From positions 124,001 through 188,000 of the forward strand of contig JAXMBL010000008.1 in NCBI GenBank assembly GCA_046349915.1: 64,000 nt of DNA. Direction: 5' to 3'. The stretch is from CAIXSC01 sp046349915. GTDB taxonomy: Bacteria; Planctomycetota; Planctomycetia; Pirellulales; Pirellulaceae. A program made the translations under genes and the position numbers. Below, piece after piece: positions 35,226-44,072 of the stretch (position 1 is its first letter; every line of letters starts with the position of its first letter). The notes beneath the pieces are model-generated. The model was not told where the DNA came from. It worked only from the letters and a program-made list of their open reading frames with translations, and did not search any database.

Positions 35226-37199
35226 TCACTCGGCCAACAGCTCGCGAATCGCTTGTTCGATTTGGTCCACGTTGGGAACGACGGCCGCTTCCAGCGGCGG
35301 GCTATACGGAGTGGGCGCGAAGGCGCCATTGAGTCGCTTGATGGGTGCGTCGAGTTCGTCGAAGGCGACATCGGCGATTCGCGCGGCGACCTCGGAGGCA
35401 AACCCACACGGCGCAAACGATTCGTCCACCATCAGCAAACGACCCGTCTTGCGCAGCGAAGCGACGATCGTCTCTGTATCAAGCGGCGAAACCGTGCGCG
35501 GGTCGATCACCTCGACCGAGATTCCTTCATTGGAAAGTTTGTGGGCGACCGTGATGCTCAATGGGACCATCCGGGCCAGCGCGACAATCGTGCAATCTCG
35601 TCCCACTCTCGCCACTCGCGCCTGTCCAAAGGGAATCTCGTATTCGGTTGCCGGGACGTCGCACTTGGTATTCAACAGCTCGCGATGCTCCAAGAACAAC
35701 ACCGGATCATTCACTCGCAGAGCATGCGTCAACAGTCCTTTCGCGTCATAAGCGTTCGATGGCACGACCACTCGCAGCCCTGGGATGTTGGCATACATCG
35801 AATAATAGCTGCCGGAATGATGAGTCGCCGCGGAATGGCCGATGCCGATGCAGCCACGCAACAGCAGCGGCATCCGCAAACGGCCACTCGACATGTACTG
35901 CATCTTGGCGATCTGATTGACGATCTCGCCGACCGAGTCGAGCACAAAATCGGCGAACATGAAGTCGACGATAGGCCGAGTGCCGGTCATCGCCGCGCCG
36001 CCCGCGAGACCCACGAAACCTCGTTCACAGATCGGCGTGTCGCGCAGTCGCTCGGGTCCGTACAGATCGAACAGACCAAGAGTCGTCATGAAGTTGCCGC
36101 CCCGTTTACCGATTCCTTCCCCTAAAACAAAAATCGATGCATCGCGCTCCATCGCGGCCGAAAGAGCTTCATGACACGCTTTGGTCCACGTCAACTCACG
36201 CGGCTCGCTGGCTTGCAAACTTGTCGACTCTGTGGGTTCGAAAGGGGCGGGTGCAGGCGCGTAGACATGCTGAGTCGCGGTTGCCGACTCGGGCCAAGGA
36301 CTCCCTTCCGCAAACTGTTTGGCTTCCGCCACTTCTCGTTCGATCTCCGAGTGAATCGCATCCAACTGTTCCGCGGTAGCAAGCCCTTGTTCGACCAGCA
36401 GAGAACGAAGTCGCTGAATGGGACATTTCAGCTTCCAGGCTTCGACCTCTTCGCGAGTGCGATAGGTGAAGTCGCCCATTCCCTCCGCATGCGCTCGAGT
36501 GCGATAGGTACGGCACTCGACCAAAGTCGGCCCTTCGCCCGCGCGAGCTCGCGTGACCGCATCGCCGAACAGTCGCGAGAGGGACTCGGCATCGTTGCCA
36601 TCGACATCGAATCCAGGCATTCCATAGTGAGCACCGCGAACTCCAATACTGCGGCCGCCCGCCGCATAGGAGAACGGCACTTCGGTCGCGAATTGATTGT
36701 TTTCGCACACGAAGATCACCGGCAGCTTCCAGATGCCCGCTAGATTCAGCCCTTCGTGAAACGCGCCGTTGTTGGCCGCTCCGTCGCCGAAGAAAGCGAC
36801 CGCCACGCGATCTGTCTTCAGCAACTGGAACGAATACCCAGCGCCGGCCGCTTGCAGAATGCAAGGACCGACAATTCCACTGGTCCCCATCATGCCGATC
36901 TCGGGTTGGAACAAGTGCATGCTGCCGCCGCGTCCCTGCGAACATCCTGTGACTCGCCCAAACAACTCGGCCATCAGCTCTCGCGGCGCCATGCCTTTGG
37001 CGAGCGCGTGACCGTGGCCGCGGTGAGTGCTGAATACCACGTCGTCGCGTCGCAGATGCACGCCCAGCGAGGCGGCGATGGCCTCTTGCCCGACATACGT
37101 GTGGCAAGCGCCGTGGATGAGTCCGCGTTGGTGGCAGCGCGCGAGTTCCTCTTCGGTCAGCCTGATCCGCGTCATTGCACGGTAGACATCGAGCAGCAT
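35226..37199 (-). CDS. Fused E1 alpha-beta 2-oxoacid dehydrogenase (TPP-dependent)
   Basis: From the ATG at 37199 the product has 657 residues: an E1-alpha half (about 1-325) joined by a short Pro/Ala linker to an E1-beta half (about 335-657). The alpha half has STHRGHGHALAKGM and the TPP motif GDGAANNGAFHEGLN. The beta half has LGEGIGKRGGNF, HSGSYYSMYANIPGL and VIDPRTVSPLD. Motifs resemble acetoin and branched-chain E1 more than the homodimeric pyruvate E1. It decarboxylates a 2-oxoacid or similar substrate and acylates E2. It is flanked by the kinase (22 nt upstream) and E2 (28 nt downstream), pointing to sugar-derived substrate use. Confidence 0.93.
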   Translation of the reverse strand: MLLDVYRAMTRIRLTEEELARCHQRGLIHGACHTYVGQEAIAASLGVHLRRDDVVFSTHRGHGHALAKGMAPRELMAELFGRVTGCSQGRGGSMHLFQPEIGMMGTSGIVGPCILQAAGAGYSFQLLKTDRVAVAFFGDGAANNGAFHEGLNLAGIWKLPVIFVCENNQFATEVPFSYAAGGRSIGVRGAHYGMPGFDVDGNDAESLSRLFGDAVTRARAGEGPTLVECRTYRTRAHAEGMGDFTYRTREEVEAWKLKCPIQRLRSLLVEQGLATAEQLDAIHSEIEREVAEAKQFAEGSPWPESATATQHVYAPAPAPFEPTESTSLQASEPRELTWTKACHEALSAAMERDASIFVLGEGIGKRGGNFMTTLGLFDLYGPERLRDTPICERGFVGLAGGAAMTGTRPIVDFMFADFVLDSVGEIVNQIAKMQYMSSGRLRMPLLLRGCIGIGHSAATHHSGSYYSMYANIPGLRVVVPSNAYDAKGLLTHALRVNDPVLFLEHRELLNTKCDVPATEYEIPFGQARVARVGRDCTIVALARMVPLSITVAHKLSNEGISVEVIDPRTVSPLDTETIVASLRKTGRLLMVDESFAPCGFASEVAARIADVAFDELDAPIKRLNGAFAPTPYSPPLEAAVVPNVDQIEQAIRELLAE

Positions 37200-37221
37200 G
37201 GGGGTAACGCCTGAGTGAATT

Positions 37222-38598
37222 TCAAAGGAAGTGCGATGGTGCAGCGGCAATCTGGCGAGTGGCCTCGATCACATTCGACGCTCGACCTGCGATGACGAGT
37301 GCTGTTACCAGCAGGCCCCGCAAAGTATCCTCGGTCTCGGGACACACTCGGCACTCGCCAGGAATCTGCTCGCGGATCATACGTCGCAAGATCTCCAGAT
37401 TCTGCGCTAAACCACCGGAGAAAACGAGCCTTGACCAGCGTTGTTCGGGAGAAAGTCTATTAGCGAGCGTGGCGTAGTTGCGAGCCATGGCGCGAAATGC
37501 CGCTCGGAAGAGTGAACCAATTCCCAGATTCTCCGTGGTGATCCCGGTAATCTGTCCCTGGTCGCCCAACGGACCGGGAAAAAAAGACAAATCGACTTCC
37601 AGCTCCGAATCGCTCGCCGCCTCCGCGGCTCGCACCAGCCACGGCCACGGATCCGCCACGGCGAGGCCTTGAAGTCGAGCCATCTCGGTGCACAAATCGA
37701 CCAAGGTGTTGAGCGCACGACCGGCTGGAATGTGCGTAATCGTGTTCAGGAATCTGTCGTCCAGATAGGGGCGAGTCTGGTAGGCGCCCGAGCGAAACTC
37801 GGACGTGAGCTGGCTGACTTGCGAGCCCGTGCTGATGTTCAGCGACAACTCGCCTTCTTCCAACGCGACGCCTGCCAGCGCACAGGCGTGGTCGCCCAAG
37901 GCGGGGTAACAGGGAAGCTTCCGTCCCCCGGCTTTCCATTCTCCCACTACGTCCGTGAAGTGACCAATATTGGGCCAAAGCAGTCGCCCCATGCCCAGTC
38001 GCCCCCAAGCATCACTCCGCCATGTTCGCGAACCAACGTCGACCGCGCCGCATGCGGCCGTGGGATGAGCGATGGGCGAGGAAGAGCAGAGGCGAGCGAT
38101 GACGAAGTCGCCGATCGACATGGGGAGCGCGGGCACGCGCGGGAGCTCCCCTCTTTCAACAAACCAGTACAGCAAACTGGTCATGTATCCTGGCTTCACA
38201 TCACGTCCTAAAGCGAGGGCATCTGGTTCTCCCAGTTGAGCCGCAAAGCGAGCGAACGACGAATCGACCGAGCCCTCGTCTTGCCAGGATGCTCGTTGGT
38301 CGCGCCAACTGATGTAGTTGCCGAGCGGCTGACCTTGAGCATCGCAGAAAAGCAAGCCGCCCATCTGCGTGCTCGTCACCACTTCCGCCGCATCAGGCGC
38401 ATGGGACAACAATTTTTCGAGCAGTCGTTGCGCGGCTGCGAGCGTCGCGACGGGATCGACTTCAAAACGACCAGGAGCTAAACCAGTCCTCGGCTCAGGA
38501 AACGCCTCGCGACTCACATGTTCGATCGATAAACGGTCCAGGTCGAGCACAGCTCCTTTGAGGAACGAGGAGCCGATATCGATCGCCAAAAATCGCAT
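37222..38598 (-). CDS. FGGY-family carbohydrate kinase
   Basis: The 458-residue kinase has the N-terminal phosphate loop AIDIGSSFLKGAVLDLD, SWRDQRASW after the first domain, GDHACALAG near the hinge, and VFSGGLAQNLEIL in the C-terminal ATPase half. This is the FGGY fold that phosphorylates xylulose, glycerol, ribulose and related polyols. The substrate cannot be fixed. It lies between an Ldh2/YiaK-type dehydrogenase and a fused E1, hinting at a keto-sugar or sugar-acid pathway. No clear Shine-Dalgarno is visible before the ATG. Confidence 0.92.
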   Translation of the reverse strand: MRFLAIDIGSSFLKGAVLDLDRLSIEHVSREAFPEPRTGLAPGRFEVDPVATLAAAQRLLEKLLSHAPDAAEVVTSTQMGGLLFCDAQGQPLGNYISWRDQRASWQDEGSVDSSFARFAAQLGEPDALALGRDVKPGYMTSLLYWFVERGELPRVPALPMSIGDFVIARLCSSSPIAHPTAACGAVDVGSRTWRSDAWGRLGMGRLLWPNIGHFTDVVGEWKAGGRKLPCYPALGDHACALAGVALEEGELSLNISTGSQVSQLTSEFRSGAYQTRPYLDDRFLNTITHIPAGRALNTLVDLCTEMARLQGLAVADPWPWLVRAAEAASDSELEVDLSFFPGPLGDQGQITGITTENLGIGSLFRAAFRAMARNYATLANRLSPEQRWSRLVFSGGLAQNLEILRRMIREQIPGECRVCPETEDTLRGLLVTALVIAGRASNVIEATRQIAAAPSHFL

Positions 38599-38689
38599 GG
38601 TGGGGAAGTTCCGCGGCGGCTAACTAGCGAAGTAATCTTGGAAGCAACTCGACGTCGACCACCATCGCGCTTGTTAGTTCCAACGTTTG

Positions 38690-39745
38690 TTAGTGCCAAC
38701 GAGCGATCGCGGGGAATTTGTCGGCCAATTCGGACAGCGGCTTCAGTACATCGGGAGGCAAAAGGACGCCTTCGGTCAGGGCGCGAGCATGATTGTGCCA
38801 TTCACGCTCGCCGGGAACCAGCACCCGATCGACCCCCGCGGCCGTCGGCGCTCGATGCACTTCGTCGATCACGTAATCGACTCGTTGGCGGAATTCCGTA
38901 TTCATCGCCTGGGCGTCGATGGCCAAAAAGGCGGCGCCATGGCCAGTCGGACGATTGGGGTCTCCCCACATCCAGTTTCCAATCTGCCACATCATGGACG
39001 CACCGCTCACGACTCCGGCCAACGTCTCCGCCAACAAGCCGATGCCGTAGCCTTTGTGTCCCGCGGCGGGGGCAAGCGCCGCTTGGTCAGGATAGAGCTG
39101 CCCGTCGGTGGTCGGCATGCCATCGCGGTCGATCAACCAGTCGTGAGGGATCGACTTGCCAAGCTGCCTGGCCATGTAGACTTTGCCCCCCGCGACCGTG
39201 CTGGTAGCCATGTCGAGCAGGATGGGCGGATGATTACCGGCGGGGATGGCGTAGGCGATCGGATTGGTGCCGGTGACGGCGATGCGCGAACCTGGGGCCG
39301 CGACGCTGGGGATGTCGTTGCCTACGGCGATCCCAATCAGGCCTTGTTGCGCCGCAAGCCAAGGAAAGTAACCAATGGCGCCGAAGTGGTTGCCGTGGCG
39401 AACTCCTACGTAAGCGACGCCCGTTTCGCGCGCCTTCGCGACCGCGGTCTTCATCGCAAACTCACCCGAAACCTGTCCCAAGGCATGTTGCCCATCGACG
39501 ATGGCCCAGGAGGGACCCTGGGCCAAGATCGAGGGGCGAGCGGTGGCTTGAATGCCGCCACCCTCGAGACGGCGAATGTAGCCCGCCAGCAACTTCACGC
39601 CGTGCGTCGAAACGCCCCACATGTCGGCTATCACCAGCGCGTCGGCGGTTAAACGCGCATCCGACTCGCCGACGCCCATTTGCCGCAGCACATTGGCGCA
39701 GAAATTCAAAAGCCGCTCGACGGAAATCCGCGTGTTGTCACCCAC
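38690..39745 (-). CDS. Ldh2/YiaK-type NAD(P)-dependent 2-hydroxyacid dehydrogenase
   Basis: The product is 351 residues from the GTG at 39745, with GGGAG about 9 nt upstream; longer in-frame starts give an Arg-rich unlikely N-terminus. Conserved blocks are WGVSTHGVKLL, VRHGNHFGAIGYF with the catalytic His, TGTNPIAYAIPA and GHKGYGIGLL. The family includes malate, sulfolactate, ureidoglycolate and 2,3-diketogulonate (YiaK) enzymes. Beside an FGGY kinase the arrangement recalls yiaK-lyxK of Escherichia coli, but the E1/E2 pair is not part of that operon. It is 91 nt upstream of the kinase. Confidence 0.92.
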   Translation of the reverse strand: MGDNTRISVERLLNFCANVLRQMGVGESDARLTADALVIADMWGVSTHGVKLLAGYIRRLEGGGIQATARPSILAQGPSWAIVDGQHALGQVSGEFAMKTAVAKARETGVAYVGVRHGNHFGAIGYFPWLAAQQGLIGIAVGNDIPSVAAPGSRIAVTGTNPIAYAIPAGNHPPILLDMATSTVAGGKVYMARQLGKSIPHDWLIDRDGMPTTDGQLYPDQAALAPAAGHKGYGIGLLAETLAGVVSGASMMWQIGNWMWGDPNRPTGHGAAFLAIDAQAMNTEFRQRVDYVIDEVHRAPTAAGVDRVLVPGEREWHNHARALTEGVLLPPDVLKPLSELADKFPAIARWH

Positions 39746-39858
39746 AGTCTTGATTCTCCCAGTTCGTTCTCGCTCAATAAGTTCGCGCTCTCGTCGTAAA
39801 CGGTCTTTCCTACGAAGCCGTCGTCCCCCGCGAGCCTCTCGCTGACGTCCCAGGCTGA

Positions 39859-42800
39859 TCACGCCAACAGGCGTTCCAAGTCTTGCGTGGTGAGGTCGCT
39901 CAAAATGCTATTATCCTCGGTCAGAATGGCTTCGGCCAGAGATCGCTTCTGACTCTGCAATTCCAAAATCTTCTCTTCGATCGTGCCGCGGCAGATCAAG
40001 CGGTAGGCGAAAACGTGGCGAGTTTGACCCATGCGGTAGGCTCGATCGACAGCCTGTGCTTCGACAGCCGGATTCCACCACGGATCGAGAATAAAGACAT
40101 AGTCGGCGGCCGTGAGATTGAGCCCTTGTCCGCCGGCCTTGAGACTGATCAGAAAGATCGGAATCTTCGCGTCCTCTTGAAAACGACGCACATGATCACC
40201 CCGATTCGCGGTCGCCCCATCGAGGTATTCATATTGGATCTTGTCCGCGTCCAATCGGTCGCGAACAAGTGCCAAGAGTGAGGTGAATTGCGAGAAGACC
40301 AGCGCTTTGTGCCCTTCCGCGACTAACTCGTTCAACTGGTCGACCAGCATATCGAGTTTGGCGCTGCCAACCTTCGCGTGCCTGGGATCGACGAGTGCGG
40401 GATGGCAAGCGGTCTGCCGCAGTCGTAGCAGAGCTTCGAGCACGTGGATCTTCGACTTGGCCATCCCTTGGCTCTCGACCTGCGACAACAGTTCGGCTCG
40501 ATAATGGGTCTTGAGTTGGTCGTAGAGCGCCTGCTGTCCGGGCTCCATTTCGCAAAACAAAGTCTGCTCGGTTCTTTCCGGCAACTCGGTGAGCACCTGC
40601 CGCTTGGTGCGACGCAGAATGAATGGGCGGAGCGACTGAGCGAGCGCCATGCGAGCCGTATCCGACTGGGGGCCATCGCCCGCCAATTCCTTGGCTGCGT
40701 CCTTCGCTGTCTCTTTGGCCGTTTCTTTCGCCGCGCCGCGCGTTGCTTCCCGGCCGTTGCCTTCGGCGTGGCTGCCGCGAGTTGCTTTGCTGAATCGCTG
40801 GAAGGCCGATGAGGCGCCCAACATGCCAGGATTAATGAACTCGAACAACGACCATAGCTCGCCCAAGTGGTTTTCGATGGGCGTCCCGGTCATGGCGAGT
40901 CGATGGCGCGAGCGGATCAGACGACACGATTTCGCGGACTGCGACTGAGCGTTCTTGATGGCTTGCGCTTCATCCAGGATCGCATAGTCGAAGGTCAGTT
41001 CCTTCAGATCGGCGATGTCGCGCCGGAGAGTGCCATAAGTCGTCAAGACGAGATCGCAGTTGCGCAGTTGCTCGCGCAGCGACTCGCGCTCGATCCCCGT
41101 GAAATTCAGCACTCGCATGTCGGGCGCGAATCGCTTGGCTTCCTCCGCCCAATTGAAGACGAGACTCTTGGGCGCCACAACCAGTGAAGGAGCCTGTTGA
41201 TCGGGATGCTGGGCGAGGAAGCGGCGGCGACACTCCAGCAAGGCGAGCACCTGCACGGTCTTGCCAAGACCCATGTCGTCGGCCAAGCAACCACCCATCT
41301 CCAACTGTTGCAAACCAGTCAACCAACCCAGGCCAATCTCTTGGTAGGGACGCAGCCGACCGCCAAAACCCTCGGGCGCGGGATGCGGCTCAAACCCGCG
41401 AAAGTCCGCGAGTCGCTGTCGCCAGCCCGCGAACCGCTCATCAATCTGTACCTGGTTCGAGTCGTTCGCTTCCAGCAGGGAATCCAATAACAACGCTTGG
41501 CTGGGAAGGAACCGTAGGGCGTCGCCCTCTTCAACGGAAAGGCCTGCCAGCAAGCCGAATTTGGCGAGCCAAGCGGCGGGGAGCATGCCGCGCGAGCCGT
41601 CCCCCAGGGTGACGAACGTCTCGCCTTTGCGAATCGCGGCCAAAATGGTCGGCAGCTTGACGAATTGACCATCGAAATCGAGTCCCCCTTCGAGATCGAA
41701 CCAATCCATGTTCGATTGCACGTTGAGACGCGACGAGGTGCTTTGTCGCACCACTTTCCCTTCCGCGACGACTTCCCATTGAAGACGTAATGCGTGCGCA
41801 GCCACCGCCTCCAAGTGTTTCGTGTCACACCAATAATCAGGCCCCTCGGCGGGAAGCTCTCGCAGATACTGCCCTAAGCCTTCGGGGGCTGTTAAACAAG
41901 CTAGCGAGTTTTTTTCCGCGGACAGTTGTCGCTTCAGAATCTGCCGCTCGGCCGCGTCGATGATGGCTGAGTCCGGCGCGTTCGACGCTAGCTCGACGGC
42001 GCCATATACGAAACGGATGCTCACCCGCAACTGCACTTTGCGGGAACGCCCTGGCGAATCGGGGACGATCTTCATGCGTACCCGTGGAGGCTGATCGACG
42101 TGGGGCCACTGTAAGTCGATCGGCAGGGTGATGGGTGGTGGATCGGGAAACCGCAGCAGCTCAGCCAAGAAGACCGGCCCGTCGGCGAACGGAATCCGCA
42201 GTGTTTCCTGTCCTAGCCAGTTTGCCCAAGCGGTCGCCGGATTGCGACGCAAGCGAATGATGCGGTCGTTGATGATCGCTAATTCACCGCGATCAATCGT
42301 CTGCACATAAGTCGATTTCACTCGCTCCTGATCCCGCACCGCCTCGCTGCGCAATTCCCAAATCTCCTGTCGGTAATCATCCAGCATGCGGAATTCGGTT
42401 TCGAAGGGATGATCGCCGTCCCAGACGAGACGGAGCGCATTCATGAACGATTCGGGACGTTTCGCCGAAACCACCGAGATCAGACGCTGGGTCGCACACA
42501 GCTTGGGCAATAACAGCCCATATGCAACTCGGGGAATCGCCGCGCCATATTTGCGGCTGACAAACCAACGGCTCGAGGCAATCTCGCTATCGATTGACGA
42601 CTTGACAACGTCCGTATCATCGCCGATCAGCAGTTCGAGAATTTCACGGTCCTGGGCATCCGGCCAGCGATGTATCGACTCGCGATCCATGGCGATCGAC
42701 TGATACGGGCCCCAAGGGCGATCCACCCCTGATCGGTATCGCTGGAAATAGGCCACGACCGGACGTCGTTCGGTGGTCGACTGTTCCAGGTCCAGGACAT

Positions 42801-43665
42801 AGTAAAGCTGCCTCAACGCGGCTGAATCCGCTATCGACTTGGGCTCGAACTGACGAGCTCGTTCGGTTTGCATGCCATGCAGCACATGCTGAATACGAAC
42901 TTTCCAGGCGGCGGGGGGCGCATTAGCGCCGCTGGTGCGATGATTCACCGCCGCGGTCCCACGAGCTACCGGCGCGTTGGGGCCTGGGGCGCCGGGGTTC
43001 GTCTTGGAACTTGCACTAGATGTCGCTGGAATTGGGGATGAAAGGGGAGTCGTCGCCGACGTTTGAGAGGACTTAGACGACGGTACATTTGCTTTCGCAT
43101 GTTCTCCCTGGGAGGGGGAGACTCCGGCGGCTGGTTGGTCGTCCCGGGGACTCGAACGCGACTTGCGCGTTGTGTTCGCGGTCGAACGATTACCCGCGGA
43201 GGCTGGCTCTTTCGCCGATAGCTTGTTCGGTGCGGGAAGCTTTGGCGAGCGGTCGGTCTCCGTGGGGACTGGGGCGACGTTAGTCGGTTGAACTTCCGGA
43301 GTGGACTTAGGAGGAAGCGCGCCGGGAACCGAATCGGCGTTGCCCAATTGTAGTCGCAGCGGTCCTCGATTCGGCAAAACGGCTGCCAGCTTCTGTCGAT
43401 CGACCTCCAGCATGGCGGCCCAAAGATGTTTGCAGTGGCTGGCTTCGTTTCCCTGCGCACATGTGCAATAGGCCTGCACCGTGGAGTCGGTCGTTTGCCA
43501 ATTCATTCGTACCTGAAACGACTCATGGACGCCTTGCTTCACCTCGGCCGTAACCGCCTCGGGGGTTTGGGCGAGCACCTTCACGCGGTTCTCGTCAAAG
43601 TACTGCCGTCCCCGCAGCTTGACGGGCGCCGGAAAGTGCCCTCCACAACGCTGAGTTAACGACAT
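39859..43665 (-). CDS. SWIM zinc-finger SNF2/RapA-type helicase
   Basis: The product is 1268 residues from the ATG at 43665 (GGGGAG about 9 nt upstream). A SWIM finger lies at about 50-85 (C67-T-C69, C78-K-H80). A Ser/Pro/Ala-rich disordered linker runs from about 105 to 260. A bacterial SNF2-associated domain follows, then the motor: LADDMGLGKT near 795, LDEAQAIKN, TGTPIENHLGELWSLF, and C-terminal QFTSLLALVRD and DPWWNPAVEAQAVDRAYRMGQ. Between motor lobes lies a repetitive insert (about 960-1000; KETAKETAKDAAKEL). The family moves on DNA or remodels RNA polymerase complexes. It ends 113 nt before the dehydrogenase gene and is probably independent of it. Confidence 0.93.
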   Translation of the reverse strand: MSLTQRCGGHFPAPVKLRGRQYFDENRVKVLAQTPEAVTAEVKQGVHESFQVRMNWQTTDSTVQAYCTCAQGNEASHCKHLWAAMLEVDRQKLAAVLPNRGPLRLQLGNADSVPGALPPKSTPEVQPTNVAPVPTETDRSPKLPAPNKLSAKEPASAGNRSTANTTRKSRSSPRDDQPAAGVSPSQGEHAKANVPSSKSSQTSATTPLSSPIPATSSASSKTNPGAPGPNAPVARGTAAVNHRTSGANAPPAAWKVRIQHVLHGMQTERARQFEPKSIADSAALRQLYYVLDLEQSTTERRPVVAYFQRYRSGVDRPWGPYQSIAMDRESIHRWPDAQDREILELLIGDDTDVVKSSIDSEIASSRWFVSRKYGAAIPRVAYGLLLPKLCATQRLISVVSAKRPESFMNALRLVWDGDHPFETEFRMLDDYRQEIWELRSEAVRDQERVKSTYVQTIDRGELAIINDRIIRLRRNPATAWANWLGQETLRIPFADGPVFLAELLRFPDPPPITLPIDLQWPHVDQPPRVRMKIVPDSPGRSRKVQLRVSIRFVYGAVELASNAPDSAIIDAAERQILKRQLSAEKNSLACLTAPEGLGQYLRELPAEGPDYWCDTKHLEAVAAHALRLQWEVVAEGKVVRQSTSSRLNVQSNMDWFDLEGGLDFDGQFVKLPTILAAIRKGETFVTLGDGSRGMLPAAWLAKFGLLAGLSVEEGDALRFLPSQALLLDSLLEANDSNQVQIDERFAGWRQRLADFRGFEPHPAPEGFGGRLRPYQEIGLGWLTGLQQLEMGGCLADDMGLGKTVQVLALLECRRRFLAQHPDQQAPSLVVAPKSLVFNWAEEAKRFAPDMRVLNFTGIERESLREQLRNCDLVLTTYGTLRRDIADLKELTFDYAILDEAQAIKNAQSQSAKSCRLIRSRHRLAMTGTPIENHLGELWSLFEFINPGMLGASSAFQRFSKATRGSHAEGNGREATRGAAKETAKETAKDAAKELAGDGPQSDTARMALAQSLRPFILRRTKRQVLTELPERTEQTLFCEMEPGQQALYDQLKTHYRAELLSQVESQGMAKSKIHVLEALLRLRQTACHPALVDPRHAKVGSAKLDMLVDQLNELVAEGHKALVFSQFTSLLALVRDRLDADKIQYEYLDGATANRGDHVRRFQEDAKIPIFLISLKAGGQGLNLTAADYVFILDPWWNPAVEAQAVDRAYRMGQTRHVFAYRLICRGTIEEKILELQSQKRSLAEAILTEDNSILSDLTTQDLERLLA

Positions 43666-44072
43666 ATGTGCATGCTCCCCACACCCAGACGACCAGCAAG
43701 CCCAAAGCGCGAAACCGCGAATTTTAGCCAGAACCACCGAAAGGAGGGAGGGGACGAAAGACAGCTTGTGTTTTGTGAATGGACGTACGACGTACTTCCA
43801 GTCGCATAGGAACCACGAATCGCACGAATTCCACGACTGAGAACGGAGAGGAGATTCTTGGAGGGGCCGCTATCAAGCCAGGATCGCCCACCTTTCAGAC
43901 CGCCCCGGCCCGTCGCGTACCACAACCCCAGCTCGCCCCCCTATTCGTCCAATTCGAGCCATTCGTGGTCCAACCATCATCAGACGAGAACGAGTCACAA
44001 TCTGGGGGACAATCCGTCCGATAGTGGTTACCATGATGACTCGGAATCCCTACGGACAAGGAGTTCACAGTC
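43666..44072. other. Divergent intergenic region with degraded repeats
   Basis: The 407-bp gap lies between the divergent SNF2 and redoxin genes. It contains a degenerate family B hairpin (43788-43800) and ATTCGTGG-type motifs (CACGAATCGCACGAATTCCACG near 43807 in two pieces; CATTCGTGGTCC near 43962) like those beside the hipB remnant. Otherwise only the promoter and AAGGAG leader of the redoxin gene are expected here. Confidence 0.55.
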
